Shown piece after piece: positions 12,746 through 25,200 of a stretch of DNA of 64,000 nucleotides. The position numbers and the translations under genes are program-made. The stretch lies in assembly GCA_030847615.1 (NCBI GenBank), contig JAUMIR010000001.1:371124687-371188686 (forward strand), written 5' to 3'. The notes beneath the pieces are model-generated. The model ran no database searches. It saw only the letters and a program-made list of their open reading frames with translations, and was not told the origin of the DNA. The first letter of the stretch is position 1. The number at the start of each line of letters is the position of its first letter. Source of the stretch: Gambelia wislizenii. Taxonomy: Eukaryota; Chordata; Lepidosauria; Squamata; Crotaphytidae.

Positions 12746-14697
12746 CTCCAGTGACACTACATTTCTGTTGATCTCACAGCATGTTCCTATGCCTGGTTGT
12801 TCAGCATTGATTCATTGTTTCATTGATCCACAGTGTCTCTTTTCTATCTTTAATTCTCTTTTAAAGCCCTCTTCTCTATCATTCTCCGCTGATGATTTTG
12901 CAACTTTCTTTAAAACTAAAATTGAAAATATCCATTCCAATCTTGCTGTTCCTGAACTTTCTACATCATCATATCAAATGTCTGTTTCTTACGCGTTTTC
13001 TACTTTAGTCCATCTTGTTAGATGAACTACCGTATCCAAAATGTTGATGTTTTCAAATCTCTCTACCTGCTCTCTTGATCCTGTTCCTTCTTGCTTTTTA
13101 ATTGCTGTTGCCTCTGCCATTCTCCATATTATTAATTTTTTTCAATTTCTCCTGATTCATTTCCTTCTGAGTTTAATCATGCTACTGCTTTTCCAATTCT
13201 GATGAAGCCTTCACTTGGTCCATCTTCTCTTTCTAATTATCGCCCTGTTTCACTGTTGCCTTTCCTGTTGAAAGTTTTGGAACATGCTGTTTATGTACAT
13301 TACCTCAACTTTCTTTCTTGTATTTCTGTAATGGATCTCTTTCAATCTGGATTGTGCCCTTTGCACTCTACAGAGACAGCTCTTACAAAAATCACAGATG
13401 ATTTCCTTCAGGCCAAGTCAAAAGGCCTATATTCAGTCCTTCTCAATCTCATTGCAGCCCTTGACACAGTTGATCATGCTCTTTTGTTGGATTCACTTCA
13501 TGATCTAGGGTTTACTGATTCATTCCTCAGCTGGTTCATATATTATCTCTCAGGTCAGTGATTTAATGTGGTAGCTGGAGATCATGTACCTTTTTCTTTC
13601 CCCTTTTTGGTTGGGGGTCCACATGGGCCCTTTCTTGTTTTCTCTTTAATGCACTATCTGTAGAAAATCATATTGGTTCATATGGTTTTCAATATCATCT
13701 TTATGCTGATGACACTCCAGCTGTATTTCTCCACTCCAGCACTCTCTTCTGACATCAAACATCATATGAAGCATGTCTTTCAGCTATGTCGCCTAAAATG
13801 TGGACAGAACTACTTATTTTTCCTCCAAAACCTTCCTTAAAATATACATTCTCCATCACTGTTAATAAAGTTCCCATTTATCCTGTGAAGGAAGCATGTA
13901 GTCTTGGCTTTATTTTTTACTCTTTTTTGCATTTTGTTCCTCACATTGAGGCTGTAGCAAAATCATGTTGATTTTTTCTTTACAACATTGCCAAAATCAG
14001 ACCTTTTCTTTCTGCTTTCGCTAAGCCCGTAGTTCATACCTTGGAAATTTCCCACCTTGGTTATTGTAATCTTCCTTTGACTGGACTTCCATTATCTCAC
14101 CTTATTCCTTTGGTTTCCATTTAACATCCTGCTGATAAGATTATCTTTTTGGCTCATTGTTTTGATCATTTTACCTGACTTTTGAGATCTCTTCAGTGAT
14201 TACCCATTCCTTCTAGGATTCAGTACAAGCCCTTATTTCTTTTTACCAGTCTGTTTGAGGTCTGTGTTCTAGGAAGTCTAGGCTTCTCGCCCAACCAAGG
14301 AGTTTGGCTTAATCCTTTTTCACTTGCTGCTCCATATCCTTGGAATTGCCTCCTTGAACATATGTGGACTGCTCCTACCCTCGTTATTTTGAAATCTCAA
14401 TTTAAAACTTTCTTGTTTTCCAACATTTTAGAAATTTTAGTTTAATATTGTTTTATAATCTTGTATATTTCAGTTACATGTATTTGTCAGTTCGCTTTCT
14501 ATTATATTGTATTTTATCTGTAAATTTGGTTTACAATTTATGGTATAGTTTTATTATTCCTTCCTCCCCTCTGTGTGTATGTGTGTATATACACATATAT
14601 TTTAGATTGTACGCCTTTGTCAGGCACACAGTTTTTGGTTGGTTGGTAAAGCACCATGTACATTGATGGTACTTTATAAAGAAACAACAACAGCAAC
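12746..14697 (+). mobile_element. L2-type LINE, decayed, with RT fragment
   Basis: Frames in order show FSADDFATFFKTKIENIHS, then SNYRPVSLLPFLLKVLEH, FQSGLCPLHSTETALTKITD, TVDHALLLDSLHDLGFTDSF and, near 13700, HLYADDTPAVFLHS. These are L2-clade RT motifs; the YADD pair survives, but the first catalytic Asp of motif A reads Asn (LLNLIAALDTVDH). The 3' end aaagcaccatgtacattgat ...tactttataaa with (CAA)n resembles L2 tails. Multiple stops mark it as old. Confidence 0.78.
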
Positions 14698-15291
14698 ACT
14701 AATTAGTTGTTGTATTTTAAAAACACCTCTGAGTAAAGGATAGCTGCATTGCACATTTTCTCACTGAGGCCATTGTTTGAGAGGAGCAAAGGATCCATCA
14801 GGAAGTTTCCTTTTCGAACTGTAAGGTTTTGTGAACTGGTCTAGAATAGAAGTAGAGTTAATCATTCCTCACACTTTAGGAAATCTTTTTAATGGAATAT
14901 CTTCATAATAGATTTTATATAGCATTTTTGAGTTCAGACATCAAACCACATTGATAAATGCTACATAGAGGAACAATGTGTTGAGTTTTAGTGTAAAACT
15001 GATGTATTCCACTTTACATTTAGGAAATAGTGCAAAACAAATGTACAGAATGGGCAAACACACATGTAGATATTTTCTATACCTGTGGAGGAGGGCAAGT
15101 CATATATTAAATTAGGTTGCCTGCTGAAAGAATTCTCTTCAACTGTACAAGGGAGAGCGGAAGTGTTTATATTTTATAGATTTAATTGCTTTGTTGTCTC
15201 ACACCTTAGTCCGTCATTCATTTTATGACTGCGCCCCCATGTGGTCGTAGCTAGACAGTCTCGGGAGAAAATTTGAGAACAAACATGGGAA

Positions 15292-15513
15292 TACAGTTGT
15301 CCCTCTCTATCCACGGATTTAAGTATTCGCCGCTTGAAAATATTTTAAAAAAATAATAATCCAAAAAGCAAACCTTGATTTTGCCATCTTATATAACCAT
15401 AGCACCTTTTTGCTATGCCATTTCATATAATGGGACTTGAGTATTCACGGATTTTGGTATCCATAAAGAGTTCTAGAACCAAACCCCAGTGAATATGAAG
15501 GGATAACTCTACT
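15292..15513. mobile_element. Tigger-like TIR element
   Basis: Left arm acagttgtccctctctatcc acgg; right arm, reversed, begins agagttatcccttcatattc; the interior has gggacttgagtattcacgga ttttgg. It belongs to the same family as 48147-48376. Confidence 0.65.
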
Positions 15514-15559
15514 TCAACTGCTTAACTGAATGAGTTTAACAATGGCAAGACAGTGAATT

Positions 15560-15652
15560 ACAGTGGACCCTTGGTAAACATATATTTTTCAAGCCGTGGG
15601 TGGTGGATTCTGTGGATGCCAAATCTGTGGATACAGAGGGCCAACTGTATTG
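15560..15652. mobile_element. Very short Tigger-like TIR element
   Basis: About 93 bases bounded by acagtggacccttggtaaac and gatacagagggccaactgta, the same terminal family with almost no interior. Confidence 0.55.
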
Positions 15653-17540
15653 TGTTCATGGTGGAACAATCAAACTTCAGTTTTACCTGGCATTCAGCCT
15701 GTACCACAATCATAGTAATCCCCGCTTATAAATACCTGCTGTTGGAGCTGCTTGTGGTAAGCAAGAATCCTCTCAGGAGTTTTCTCAAACAGGAAAATAT
15801 TTACAGAGTGAAAGAAACTGGCAGGTGGAGGAGGTTCTTTGTTTCAAGCTGCAGATGTGCCATTTAGCAGATCTTTGTTTATATGCTTATCTTTGTTTAG
15901 ACAAATAAAATTATTTTTCTGTTCTGAAAATAATAATTCTGTTCAGACGTGTTATTTTTTGCACAGAAAAGGAAGTTTCCTGTGTAGAAAATGCTGTTTT
16001 TAAGATTATAGGATCATTTAATGAGGTTCTTTTGGTTTTTCTACCACTTTCTGAGAGACAGTTGATGAGGATGTAGAAGAGAGTCTTTCCTTTGGTGGCA
16101 TAAAGCATCTACAAATCCTTGCCTTTTGGAGGTGTATTTGGGCCCCTCTTTACCAGTGTTTCATTGCTGGCTGCAGGTCCTACCTTGGGATGGGAAAAGT
16201 GTGGCCCATGGTCCACATGAGACTCAGGACTGTCTTTCTGGCTCTCAGAGCCCCTGAGATCAAAACACATGTTTGTTAAAAAAAAAAATGAGGAAAATTT
16301 AGCCCTGGGATATAAATTCAACAAATAAATAAATGCCATCTAGGGATATGAGGAAATTTTGCCATAAATTTCTTTGTACAGGAGGGCTGTGTGGGGAAGG
16401 TGTCCCCTCATGTGGCCCCCTGACAGTTGCTCGCCCTTGCCATATACTGTGAGAAAGTGTTTACTCCATCTGTTGATTAAAGAAAATATTTTTGAATTTT
16501 CTGGCTATTTACTGCTCTGCAGTTCTCTTTCATTATTTATCTTTGTTTATTCTTTAATTCCGTTGAACAGTAAATCTGTTCAAAAGATATTGGCTATTGC
16601 CACTATAAGATGCATCCATTATTTTTGAAACGTCATAATGCTGTACTTTAAAAAAATGTTATTTCATGAGCTCGTAGTTGGGAAGGCTAAGGTAAAGGCA
16701 ATTGCAGATCAACACCAGCTTCTATACCACTTATGCACCATTAAAGTAGGATGAACACCGATAATTACTAATCATGCAGCTGTACTAAAATTATGAATGG
16801 TTGCCTAATTATATGACAGTTGCTTAGTATTTTGTCTTATGGTAGTTATAACCATATGAGGAGGATGTAATTTGCAGACAGACTTCTTGTGAAGCTGTCT
16901 TGCAAGCATCCTTTTGGATTTGTTCATGCCTTTCCAAATCTGTGGTATGCCAAAAATTCTAATGCACCTAGTCATGAGCAAAGTGCTAGGAGCGTCTCAG
17001 CTGATATAGAAAGATCTCAATCATTACTCCTAAATTTCCAAATGAGGACAAGCTACACAATTGAAGTGTGTTTATCCATGTCTAGTTTATGTAATTGGTG
17101 GATTCTCACTTACAATTAAAATTATTTATTTTAAGAAACATTAATGCAATATTTCATTTAGAGTTCAGGCAGCCCTCTTTTTTGATGAGCAAATAATAAC
17201 TACCTATAGAAGAAAACTATTTTAGCCTACCTTATCTCAGAATTTATTAGTAAGACTTATCATGGCTGTGTTATTCTAATGATGGCCATTTTATGGAAAC
17301 TTTGCTATGGGTTGAGCAGTCTTAGTATCCATGATTTTGAATCTTATAATGTGTTGGTATGCATGGGGAGGGAAACATATGCACTGCACTGTACTATACT
17401 AATAAACTATCCTGTATCCCAGTCCACTCCTACAGATAAAAGATAAGTTCTTTATGTGAAAACGGTGGGCCGCTAGAGGACACAATGTCTTAAGCTAATT
17501 AATTGGCCTTGATGAGCAGTCCTCAAGAGCCAGGCAACAT

Positions 17541-17655
17541 TTCTCAATTTTCGGTCTCCACATGTTGTTAGATGACAATGCCTATCATCCACACCATGCA
17601 TGGCAGTGCTTAGAGATTAAGGGAATTATAGACCAACCATATCTGAGAACCTGGA
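17541..17655. mobile_element. Short hAT-like MITE
   Basis: tttctcaattttcggtctcc at the left pairs roughly with atctgagaacctgg at the right. The interior resembles the MITE at 6864-6976. Confidence 0.45.
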
Positions 17656-17987
17656 GTTTGGAAAGTCTGAAGCACAGCAACGTTGTCGTCTTCTTTTTAA
17701 CAGCTTACATACAGCATGTCCAGCTGCAAATGTCTGCTTCTGCCCAAATTTGGACTTCACACTAGCTGGTTGTGATCTGCCTTCTTTTTCTAAGCTTGAA
17801 TACAGTTTCACTAAGTCTGTAATGCAGAAGTGGGAATTGTGTAGTCCACAGCCTGCATGAAACCATGGGGAGGGAGGTGGCAACCTCCCATTTTTCACAG
17901 GAGAACCTTTAAAAGGCTCTGATACATGTAAATGTGCTGTTTTTTGGGGGGGGAGGTTCCCACCCCTGAAACAGCTGGACTCCCCAC

Positions 17988-19037
17988 AAATGCAGTGGGC
18001 CCACCATATCCATGGGGATTTGGTACCAGGACCCTGTATGGACACCAAAAACCCCACAGATTATTAAGTCCCTTATATATAAAACAGTGTAGGGCAGCAG
18101 CGGAGGTGGCAGCAAGCCCTGTTTGTCAGGCATGTGTTCTTTGGGCTTCCCTACCACTGGGGAGCATGCTGGTCGCCTGCTTGTGCCTTCAAGGTGATGG
18201 CTGCAGTGCTTCTGCTTGTTCATTTGCAAGGCAGAAACGGGTGGCTGGTGTGCTCCCTGTAGGCTTGAAGAATGAACACCTGGTGGCTGGGGCTTGCTGC
18301 TACATCCGCTGCTGCCTTATACCATTTTATAAGTGAAAGACTTATAAGTGCTGTAAAGACGACAGTGGGTTTTAAGAGATTCACTCACTGGGGACACTCC
18401 TCCAACCAAGGCAGCTAGGACTCGCTGCCTCAGGAAGCCTCAAGAAGTGTGAAGAAAGAGCTGTTGCCACTGCATCTCCAGTAGCTCCCCTTCCCACACT
18501 TGGCAGCATCATGTCCCAGTCCTTCCTGATGAACAGCAAGAAGGCTCATGGCTAACCCCAGACCTGAGCACCCAACAGCAAGTACAGCCTTAGCCTGGAC
18601 AGCATTCTGGCTCAGATTTGTGCAAATAAGAGTCCAAAGCTGCCCACACTTGCACACCCCATGGTGTTCTTCTCTCACTCTAGCTGGCAGCATGGACAAG
18701 GCTGTGCGAGAACAAGGATGTGCGAAATCAATTTACACCATTCTGGAATCCAAGCGTAGTGCTTGATGTGAAACCATACCTCCTGCCATTTCACAGATCA
18801 CACTTCTCATGGCCTCCTGCAGTGGCGGGGCTGCCTTGGTTGGACGAGCGTCCCCTGCGAATGAATCTCTTTAAACTCACCTTCCCCACAGTAATTGCAG
18901 CCTCACATTCGCATCTCTCTATGCCCTCTCCAGCCTCACAAAATATATTGTGTAAAGTACAGCTGTTGTTTTGTACAGTGCTGTAGTTTGAATCCACAGA
19001 TCCTGAGCCTGCTGTTAGGGCAGGCCCATTGTAGCCC
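17988..19037. mobile_element. About 1-kb Tigger-like TIR element with GC-rich interior
   Basis: The left end gcagtgggcccaccatatcc at 17992 and the right end gtttgaatccacagatcctg ...ggcccattgta at 18988-19036 are complementary termini of the Tigger-like family. Overlapping frames of 70-140 codons inside have no recognisable domain, so I treat them as non-coding. Confidence 0.5.
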
Positions 19038-19302
19038 AAAAAGACAACCAGGGGTGATGTCATTTCTGGTCACCAACAAGGCGGCCATGATGGAGTGTGT
19101 CTGTGACCCTCATGTGCTCAGGAGGGCATAAAAATCATCTTGTTTAGCACTCTGGTCTGCAGAGTCTATCAACCCTTGCTGTATGAGGGAAATAGTGTGC
19201 TGTGATAAATAAATAAATAAAAACTACGGTAATGCAGAACACAGCAGGAAGAAAGTCAAGTATCAATATCATGGTGTAAGTTGATTTTTCTTCTTCTTGT
19301 GC

Positions 19303-19490
19303 TTGTTATGTGCCTTCAAGTCATTTCTGATTTATGGTGACCCTAAGGTGAATTGATCACTGGGTTTTCTGAGGCTGAGAATGTGTGATTTACCCAAGGT
19401 TACCCCAGTGGGTTTTCACGTTCAAGCAGGGATTCAAACCCTGGTCTCCAGAGTCATAGTCCAACACTTTCCACTATGCCATTCTGGCTC
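19303..19490 (-). mobile_element. tRNA-derived MIR-like SINE
   Basis: The plus strand shows the complement: gtgccttcaagtcatttctg, then gtcatagtccaacactttcc actatgcc. Read in reverse, the latter is the tRNA-like head with A-box and B-box. Confidence 0.72.
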
Positions 19491-19607
19491 GGGGATTTTT
19501 ATTAGCCATCATTAGATGTTGAACTACAACTCATGCAACAAAAAATACTTTGGAGTTTATTGAATCTCACACAAACTGGATCAAATAATATGAGAGTGAT
19601 CCACATT

Positions 19608-19753
19608 GACTTCCTTGGTTTTTTTCCGGGCTGTAAGGCCGTGTTCTGGAATAGTTTCTTTCTGTTTCTTTCTGGAATAGTTTCTTTCCTCACAGCCCAG
19701 AAAAAAACCAAGGAAAATCTAAGGATGCTGGCTGTGAAAGCCTTCGACTTCAC
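19608..19753. mobile_element. 146-bp insertion flanked by 12-bp direct repeats
   Basis: The repeat gtgatccacatt at 19596-19607 recurs at 19754-19765. The insertion has an internal inverted repeat (ccttggtttttttccgggct / cagcccagaaaaaaaccaag). The family is not resolved; it looks like fused halves of a common reptile repeat. Confidence 0.5.
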
Positions 19754-20439
19754 GTGATCCACATTAATTGGATATATGGTAGAGGTTTACTTGGTTTCTT
19801 CTACTTATTCTAGTTGTGCTTAATAAACTAATCTTTACAATTGGTGTTCTTCAGCAACATATGCACAATACCACTTTTCCTGCAACTTTTTTACATGAAT
19901 CTGAGATTTGTTCCCAGTGTTTGACATCTACATGATGATGATGTCACCTTTTTGAGGTACACTTCAGTGCTTACCAACAAAAGCATTGAGGAAACATCTG
20001 CTTTTAAATATGATTGATGTATTGAGCTGTTCTTGTTTGCCATCGATGAAAAAGGCATCTGCTGAATGAAGTTAAACGTATTTGTCTTTATGTATAACTA
20101 TGAGGAAATGTAACTAATAATTACTTTCATGGACACTTAACTGATGTAGACCACTTACAAGGAAAAACGTTTAATAGACATAATGGAAAAGGTCACATAG
20201 CTGTCATGGACTCATAATTTTTATGGCTCCCTGCTTCTCCTTTCCACTTGCCTATTCACTCATCTTGCTCCATTTTCTTTTTCTTCCTTCTGTTGTACAG
20301 TATTTTTGTTTATTTGTTTGGTAGTGGGAGGGTGTTGCCAACATAGTGTTTTTTAAAGTTTGTTTATGTAATGTCTATATCAAAACTATGTCTATAGGCA
20401 ATATGTACCTAAAACTAGTTGCTAGGGAACAATAACAGG

Positions 20440-20566
20440 AGAGGACTATTGCCCTCAGGCCCTGCTTATGGGTTCCTCAGGGTTTGGGACTATCCACTGT
20501 GGGAACAGCTTGCTGGATTAGATGGGACTTTGGCCTGATCTAGCAGGGTGGTTCTTATTTTCTTAA
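20440..20566 (+). mobile_element. LINE-tail-like fragment
   Basis: The segment gctggattagatgggacttt ggcctgatctagcagg is a familiar tail sequence of reptile interspersed repeats. The family is not resolved. Confidence 0.4.
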
Positions 20567-21084
20567 TCATTTTCTGTTCCTCAGAGACATACAGATGTAT
20601 TTGTTAGAAAGCAGAACTCCATGGTACATCCTTGTGGCTATCCATTTTCATTCCAGACTCTCTAGAACAAAAGAGATGCAACTCTCATCATTGTATGAAA
20701 AAACTTACCACAGACTTGGTAGATAATTGATAAAGAATGCCTTCATGGTGTAGTGCACTTGTGATTCAGCATTGTTTAATGGTGACACTGAATTTTCCTG
20801 TAGGCAGTGTTGGAAGCTGGCAGTGCATTGCATGTTGAGGTCTTGCCTCTCAGATGGGTGCCTCGGCAGACTTTTAAAGTTGACCTACTTTCCACCACCA
20901 TCCTTTCTCTGACCTTGATTTGTTCACTGAGGTGTTTATGCACTCATGATCTGATTTGCTGCATGATTAAGTGAATCATGTGACAACCAGCAATCCAAAA
21001 GAAGAAGCCCCAAATCAAAATGCAGGCTGCGTGCTTGCATGCATGTGTGTTGGTCCCCTTATTTTTATACTATTTCTCAAAGAG

Positions 21085-21145
<61 letters not shown>

Positions 21146-21150
21146 TATAT
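21085..21150. repeat. Self-complementary (GT)n(AT)n(AC)n microsatellite
   Basis: Consecutive GT, AT and AC dinucleotide tracts form a near-perfect palindrome of about 66 bases. The frames that cross it are repeat artefacts. Confidence 0.9.
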
Positions 21151-22011
21151 TCGATGAAACACCAAAGGAAGAATTGCGGCAGCAGCATATTATGATACAG
21201 TGTCAACATGAATTTGCTTGGTTCTCTTTCTACCAGGGCTCTAATCAGGAAGTGGCCTGGATTGCATTATTTCAAATAAGTCCTTGAAGTATCTTGGCAA
21301 CAAGCTTAGGGTCACAATAGGAAGAACTTCAGTCTGTGTGTGTCTGTGGGTGTTGAGAGTATGTTACAACAGGGTAGTATTGCTGTTATTTCTGTGCAGT
21401 GCCTGGAGAAAGAAGTAAAAAAACATTGCTACTGTTCTCTCTCATTACAATGTAATAAAATGAGTAGTTGTTGCCCTACCAGTTAAAAATAATTAAAACA
21501 GAGGTTAGAAGTGGTGTATAGCATATTTTAAAAGCAACACCAGTGTAGTAGATTCTATAAGCTGGGGGGTTTTTACATAAAGAAAATTGACTCTGACAAC
21601 GTAAAACAAATGGGAATCGGCAGCAATATTCCATCCCAGGGTTGTACAGCAGTAGATAGGCTTGAGTAAGCATCTATTTGACTCTGTCCCACCCTATGTT
21701 CTGTTTTATTTCAAGACTTATAGTTATCTGTATAGTCACCTGAATTGTTCCTGTTGTTTTCCTCATCTTTTAAAATAAATTCTAGTCAATAAATATTTTG
21801 ATCTTTATTAACATTTTTAACTTATTTTCAAAATATTATAATAATGTGTTGATGACCATTGTAACAAAATATTATGATAGTATTTTTTGTTCTACACAGC
21901 TGAAGCATTTCTAATGATTTAGCTCAAAGTAGTAACTTTGCAGAGAGCAAAGTTTCATGTAAGCCCCACTGAACATAGTAGAATATATTTCTGTGTAACA
22001 TAGCAGCAGTA

Positions 22012-22421
22012 CAGTGGGTCCTTGGTATCTGCTAGCATTTAGTTCCAGGGCCCCTAGTGGATACCAAAATCCATGGATGCTCAGGTCCCATTATATGCAA
22101 TGGTGTGGTAAAATGGTGTCCCTTATATAAAATGGCAAAATCAAGGTTTGGTTTTTGGAATTCCTTTTGGGGGGGTATTTTCAAGCTGTGGGTGAGTCCC
22201 TTCACTCCTGCGATCGCTGTGGCAGTGACAGAAGCCCCTCCCAGCAGAAGGGAAGAGATGTGGCAGGCAAGCTCCCTCCTCCCTTCGCAAGCAGGAATGC
22301 TGCTGCAGTGACAGAAGCCCTCCCGGAGGAAGGGAAGGGACAAGGCAAGCGAGCTCCCCCCTGCCATCACCAATTGAATCTGCGGTTGGCAAATCATCAG
22401 ATATGGGGGTGCTACTGTATA
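22012..22421. mobile_element. Tigger-like TIR element
   Basis: Left end cagtgggtccttggtatctg and right end atatgggggtgctactgtat; ggataccaaaatccatggat follows the left end. The interior is GC-rich and non-coding. Confidence 0.6.
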
Positions 22422-22800
22422 TGGGATTCCCAACATTCCTTATGTCTTCTGTTGGTTAATTAACAAGGTTGAATACTTGAACAGCAGTATACACCCAGAA
22501 ACTCCTATGTGAACTTACATACCATTACATTTGAATAACTGTACACATATATAGATTAGAAATCTCTGTACAGTGAGCACATGTTGACTGCTATCTGTGA
22601 AAGACTCTGGCCATGTACAGATCAACAATCTGTGTTCACGTGTACAAAGACTTTACCTGTATAGAATGTAATGCATGAACACATTAGTCAGTTAAATGAG
22701 TAGTAACTTGTGCTTTGGGGGAGTACCTGTACTTGATTCTTCACCTGGATAATTTGCTGTTTATGTCCTAGGTTAATCTACTGTTGTTATTTTGCAAGCA

Positions 22801-22824
22801 AGGAGTGGGTGGGTGGGTGGGTAA
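22801..22824. repeat. (GGGT)n short tandem repeat
   Basis: Four to five GGGT units (gtgggtgggtgggtgggt). Confidence 0.8.
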
Positions 22825-25038
22825 GTGAGCATGGTTCCCTTTCCATGGTTGTGTGGTATGTGGGAAATGGGCATTCTAATACCTGCTCAACCACAAAGCT
22901 CATTGGCTAGTCTTGGACCACATGTCTGTAATTGTAATTTTCTTGTCATAGGAATATACGTTTAAGAAATGGATACATTTCTGAATCTGCAAATATTTAT
23001 GACAATGTGGTGTCAGGAAACCTTTTGAAGACCATTGAGGTGTGGTTAACATCTACTGCAAAAGCAGCAAATTTCCTGAGAAAATTAGGTCAGGAGGTAT
23101 AATACTGCAGTATACCATTAAGATGATGTTGCAGATGAACTTGCAACATAATGGGTTGGGTATAGAGTTGTGCAGAGATACTGGATGTTCCCACAAGGTA
23201 GGGAAATATCTTCTTTCCTGTATAGATCCTTGTGCCTCTGAAAATTTGCTCCAGGAGGCCGGGAAATGCTCTGGAATAGCATGGAAATAGCTGTAGGCAG
23301 GATTGGGAAATATCAAGCTCTGAGGATGAATCCAGGCTCCCTGTGCTCCCTGTCAGGTCCTTTTACTATTGGAAAAGCTTGCCATGCATGCCCTGTGGTC
23401 TTAATTACTAATATTAAGAGTTTCAAGCTGAAGTAGCTGCTGTTTTCTCCCACTCTTTTCCCTTAGTCTCCACCACCTGAATATCAGCTGCAAGAACTTC
23501 TGTGAAATTGAACACAGGCCTCAGATTGAAAGAGGTTTGCTACCCTTGTTTGTGGAGAGGGAGCATGATGGATGAGAAATGTCAAACCAAGTCCTCCACT
23601 ACTTAGTCTGTGGCATCATCCAGTTCATGGGGAGTCAGGGGAAAACTTTGACAAGAGGCAGAGATAACACATAAAGAATAAGGGATAGGTTTCTACACCA
23701 CTGATGGCAGTAGCTGAGGAGGCAGCCTTACCTATTCTTCCTTTATTCTCCATTTTGTTCTTTGTTGAATGGTCAGTAAGGGATTCTGGAAGAAACTACT
23801 ATTTGCATCTTCTTGCAATATATTCCATCTTATGTCTTCTCATATCCTAAATCCCTCTCTTGTCTCTGAGGCTAGTGTTCATGGAATGTCTAAATTGTTG
23901 CATCATGTCTCACACAGCTGGTACAGAAAATGAACATTGTATTTGAAGTTCTTAAATGTCTTGGAACTCTTAAATCTCTTACACTCCTCTAATGCTGAAA
24001 GTGAACATTTTAATTGAAGTTTTTAAATGTTTTGCGATTTCCAATCCTGGAATAATAAACTGCTGCTGTTTTGCATGCTTTGCATATTCAGTTTCTAAAG
24101 AACATCTGCTTGTTTTGACCCACAGTTAAATGTTTTAATTTAATCCATGTCCTTTTTCTAGTATGATTCTGAGATTGATTGATTGCTGATGACATTCATT
24201 TCTATCCTACTTTCCCCCTAATACTGGGATTCAACCAAAGTGGCTTACAAAAATTAAAACAAATAAAGTTAAAAAATACTTTCTGCCTTCTTTAGCTTAC
24301 TAATTTTAACTTTTAAAAACTGAAGCTCAGCTTTTAGACTGAAACTTGACTAATCAGAGAGGGAGGGGCCACATTAAGAAAAATGTACATCCTGGAATAA
24401 TAAACTCGTGCTGTTACGTGTGATAGAAATTTTCAATTCCCCCCCCCTAGATTTCCCCCAATATTTCTAATTTTATTCATAACTAAATCTACTCTTCTGA
24501 TTATTATTGTGGCACTTGAGCTAGCATTGTATTAAATACACCCTTTGCTATAACTGGCTCATGAATTTCCTTTGTACTTTGTATAGCACCTGTGTCTGAC
24601 TCTCCAAAGGTTTTGGATTACAACTTTCATAATTCCTTACCATTATCTATGCTTAATAGGACTGATGGCAATGGTAGGGCAAAGGTTCCCTGCCCCTGCT
24701 GCATCATAAAGTCCTCTCATTTGTAGCTGACACTGAAGTAGCTTTTTAAAAAGTCTTCTTTCCAGACATTTGATTTTTGAAATAGAATATATTGTGTAAG
24801 CACTATATCTGAAAACCTGTGTCTTCAGTCTCAGCTACTGTGTGCTCCATTACAGAGCGATAAATCTTGTGAATAGGCTCTTGCAGGCATTTGTGCTGAA
24901 GCAGAGTCCTGTCCAAGTAACCAGGCTGAGAAGCTTTTGTTAGTTGGAAATTATTTGATGGTTGTTCATCATTTCCCCAGCTTTAGAAGGTGCATAGGCA
25001 TTTGTGGGCTAGTGTGGGCACAAACTTGTTTATAGAAT

Positions 25039-25200
25039 TGTTTGTTGTTTTGTGCCTTCAGGTCAACTCTGTCATATGGCAACCCTATCATAGGGTCTTC
25101 TTGGAGAGATATACGGTATTCCTTTGAAGACTGAAAGAATGTGACTTGCCCGAGGTCATGCAGTGGGTTTGCATGGCTGAATGGGAATCAGAGGTGATAT
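25039..25200 (-). mobile_element. tRNA-derived MIR-like SINE, head lost
   Basis: Contains gtgccttcaggtcaactctg, catagggtcttcttgg and gaatgtgacttgcccgaggt; the tRNA-like head expected at the right is missing. Confidence 0.65.

Larger units (their letters stand above)
14698..17540. other. No gene seen
   Basis: Contains the two Tigger-like elements listed at 15292 and 15560; otherwise nothing recognised. Confidence 0.55.

Noticed and set aside
17626..18336. Overlapping frames of 106-143 codons on both strands
   Set aside because: They lie in a GC-rich interior of a TIR element, have no domain and cross the repeat termini.
20971..21287. Frames translating to Cys-Val, Tyr-Ile and Thr-His repeats
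   Set aside because: Translation of the GT/AT/AC microsatellite.
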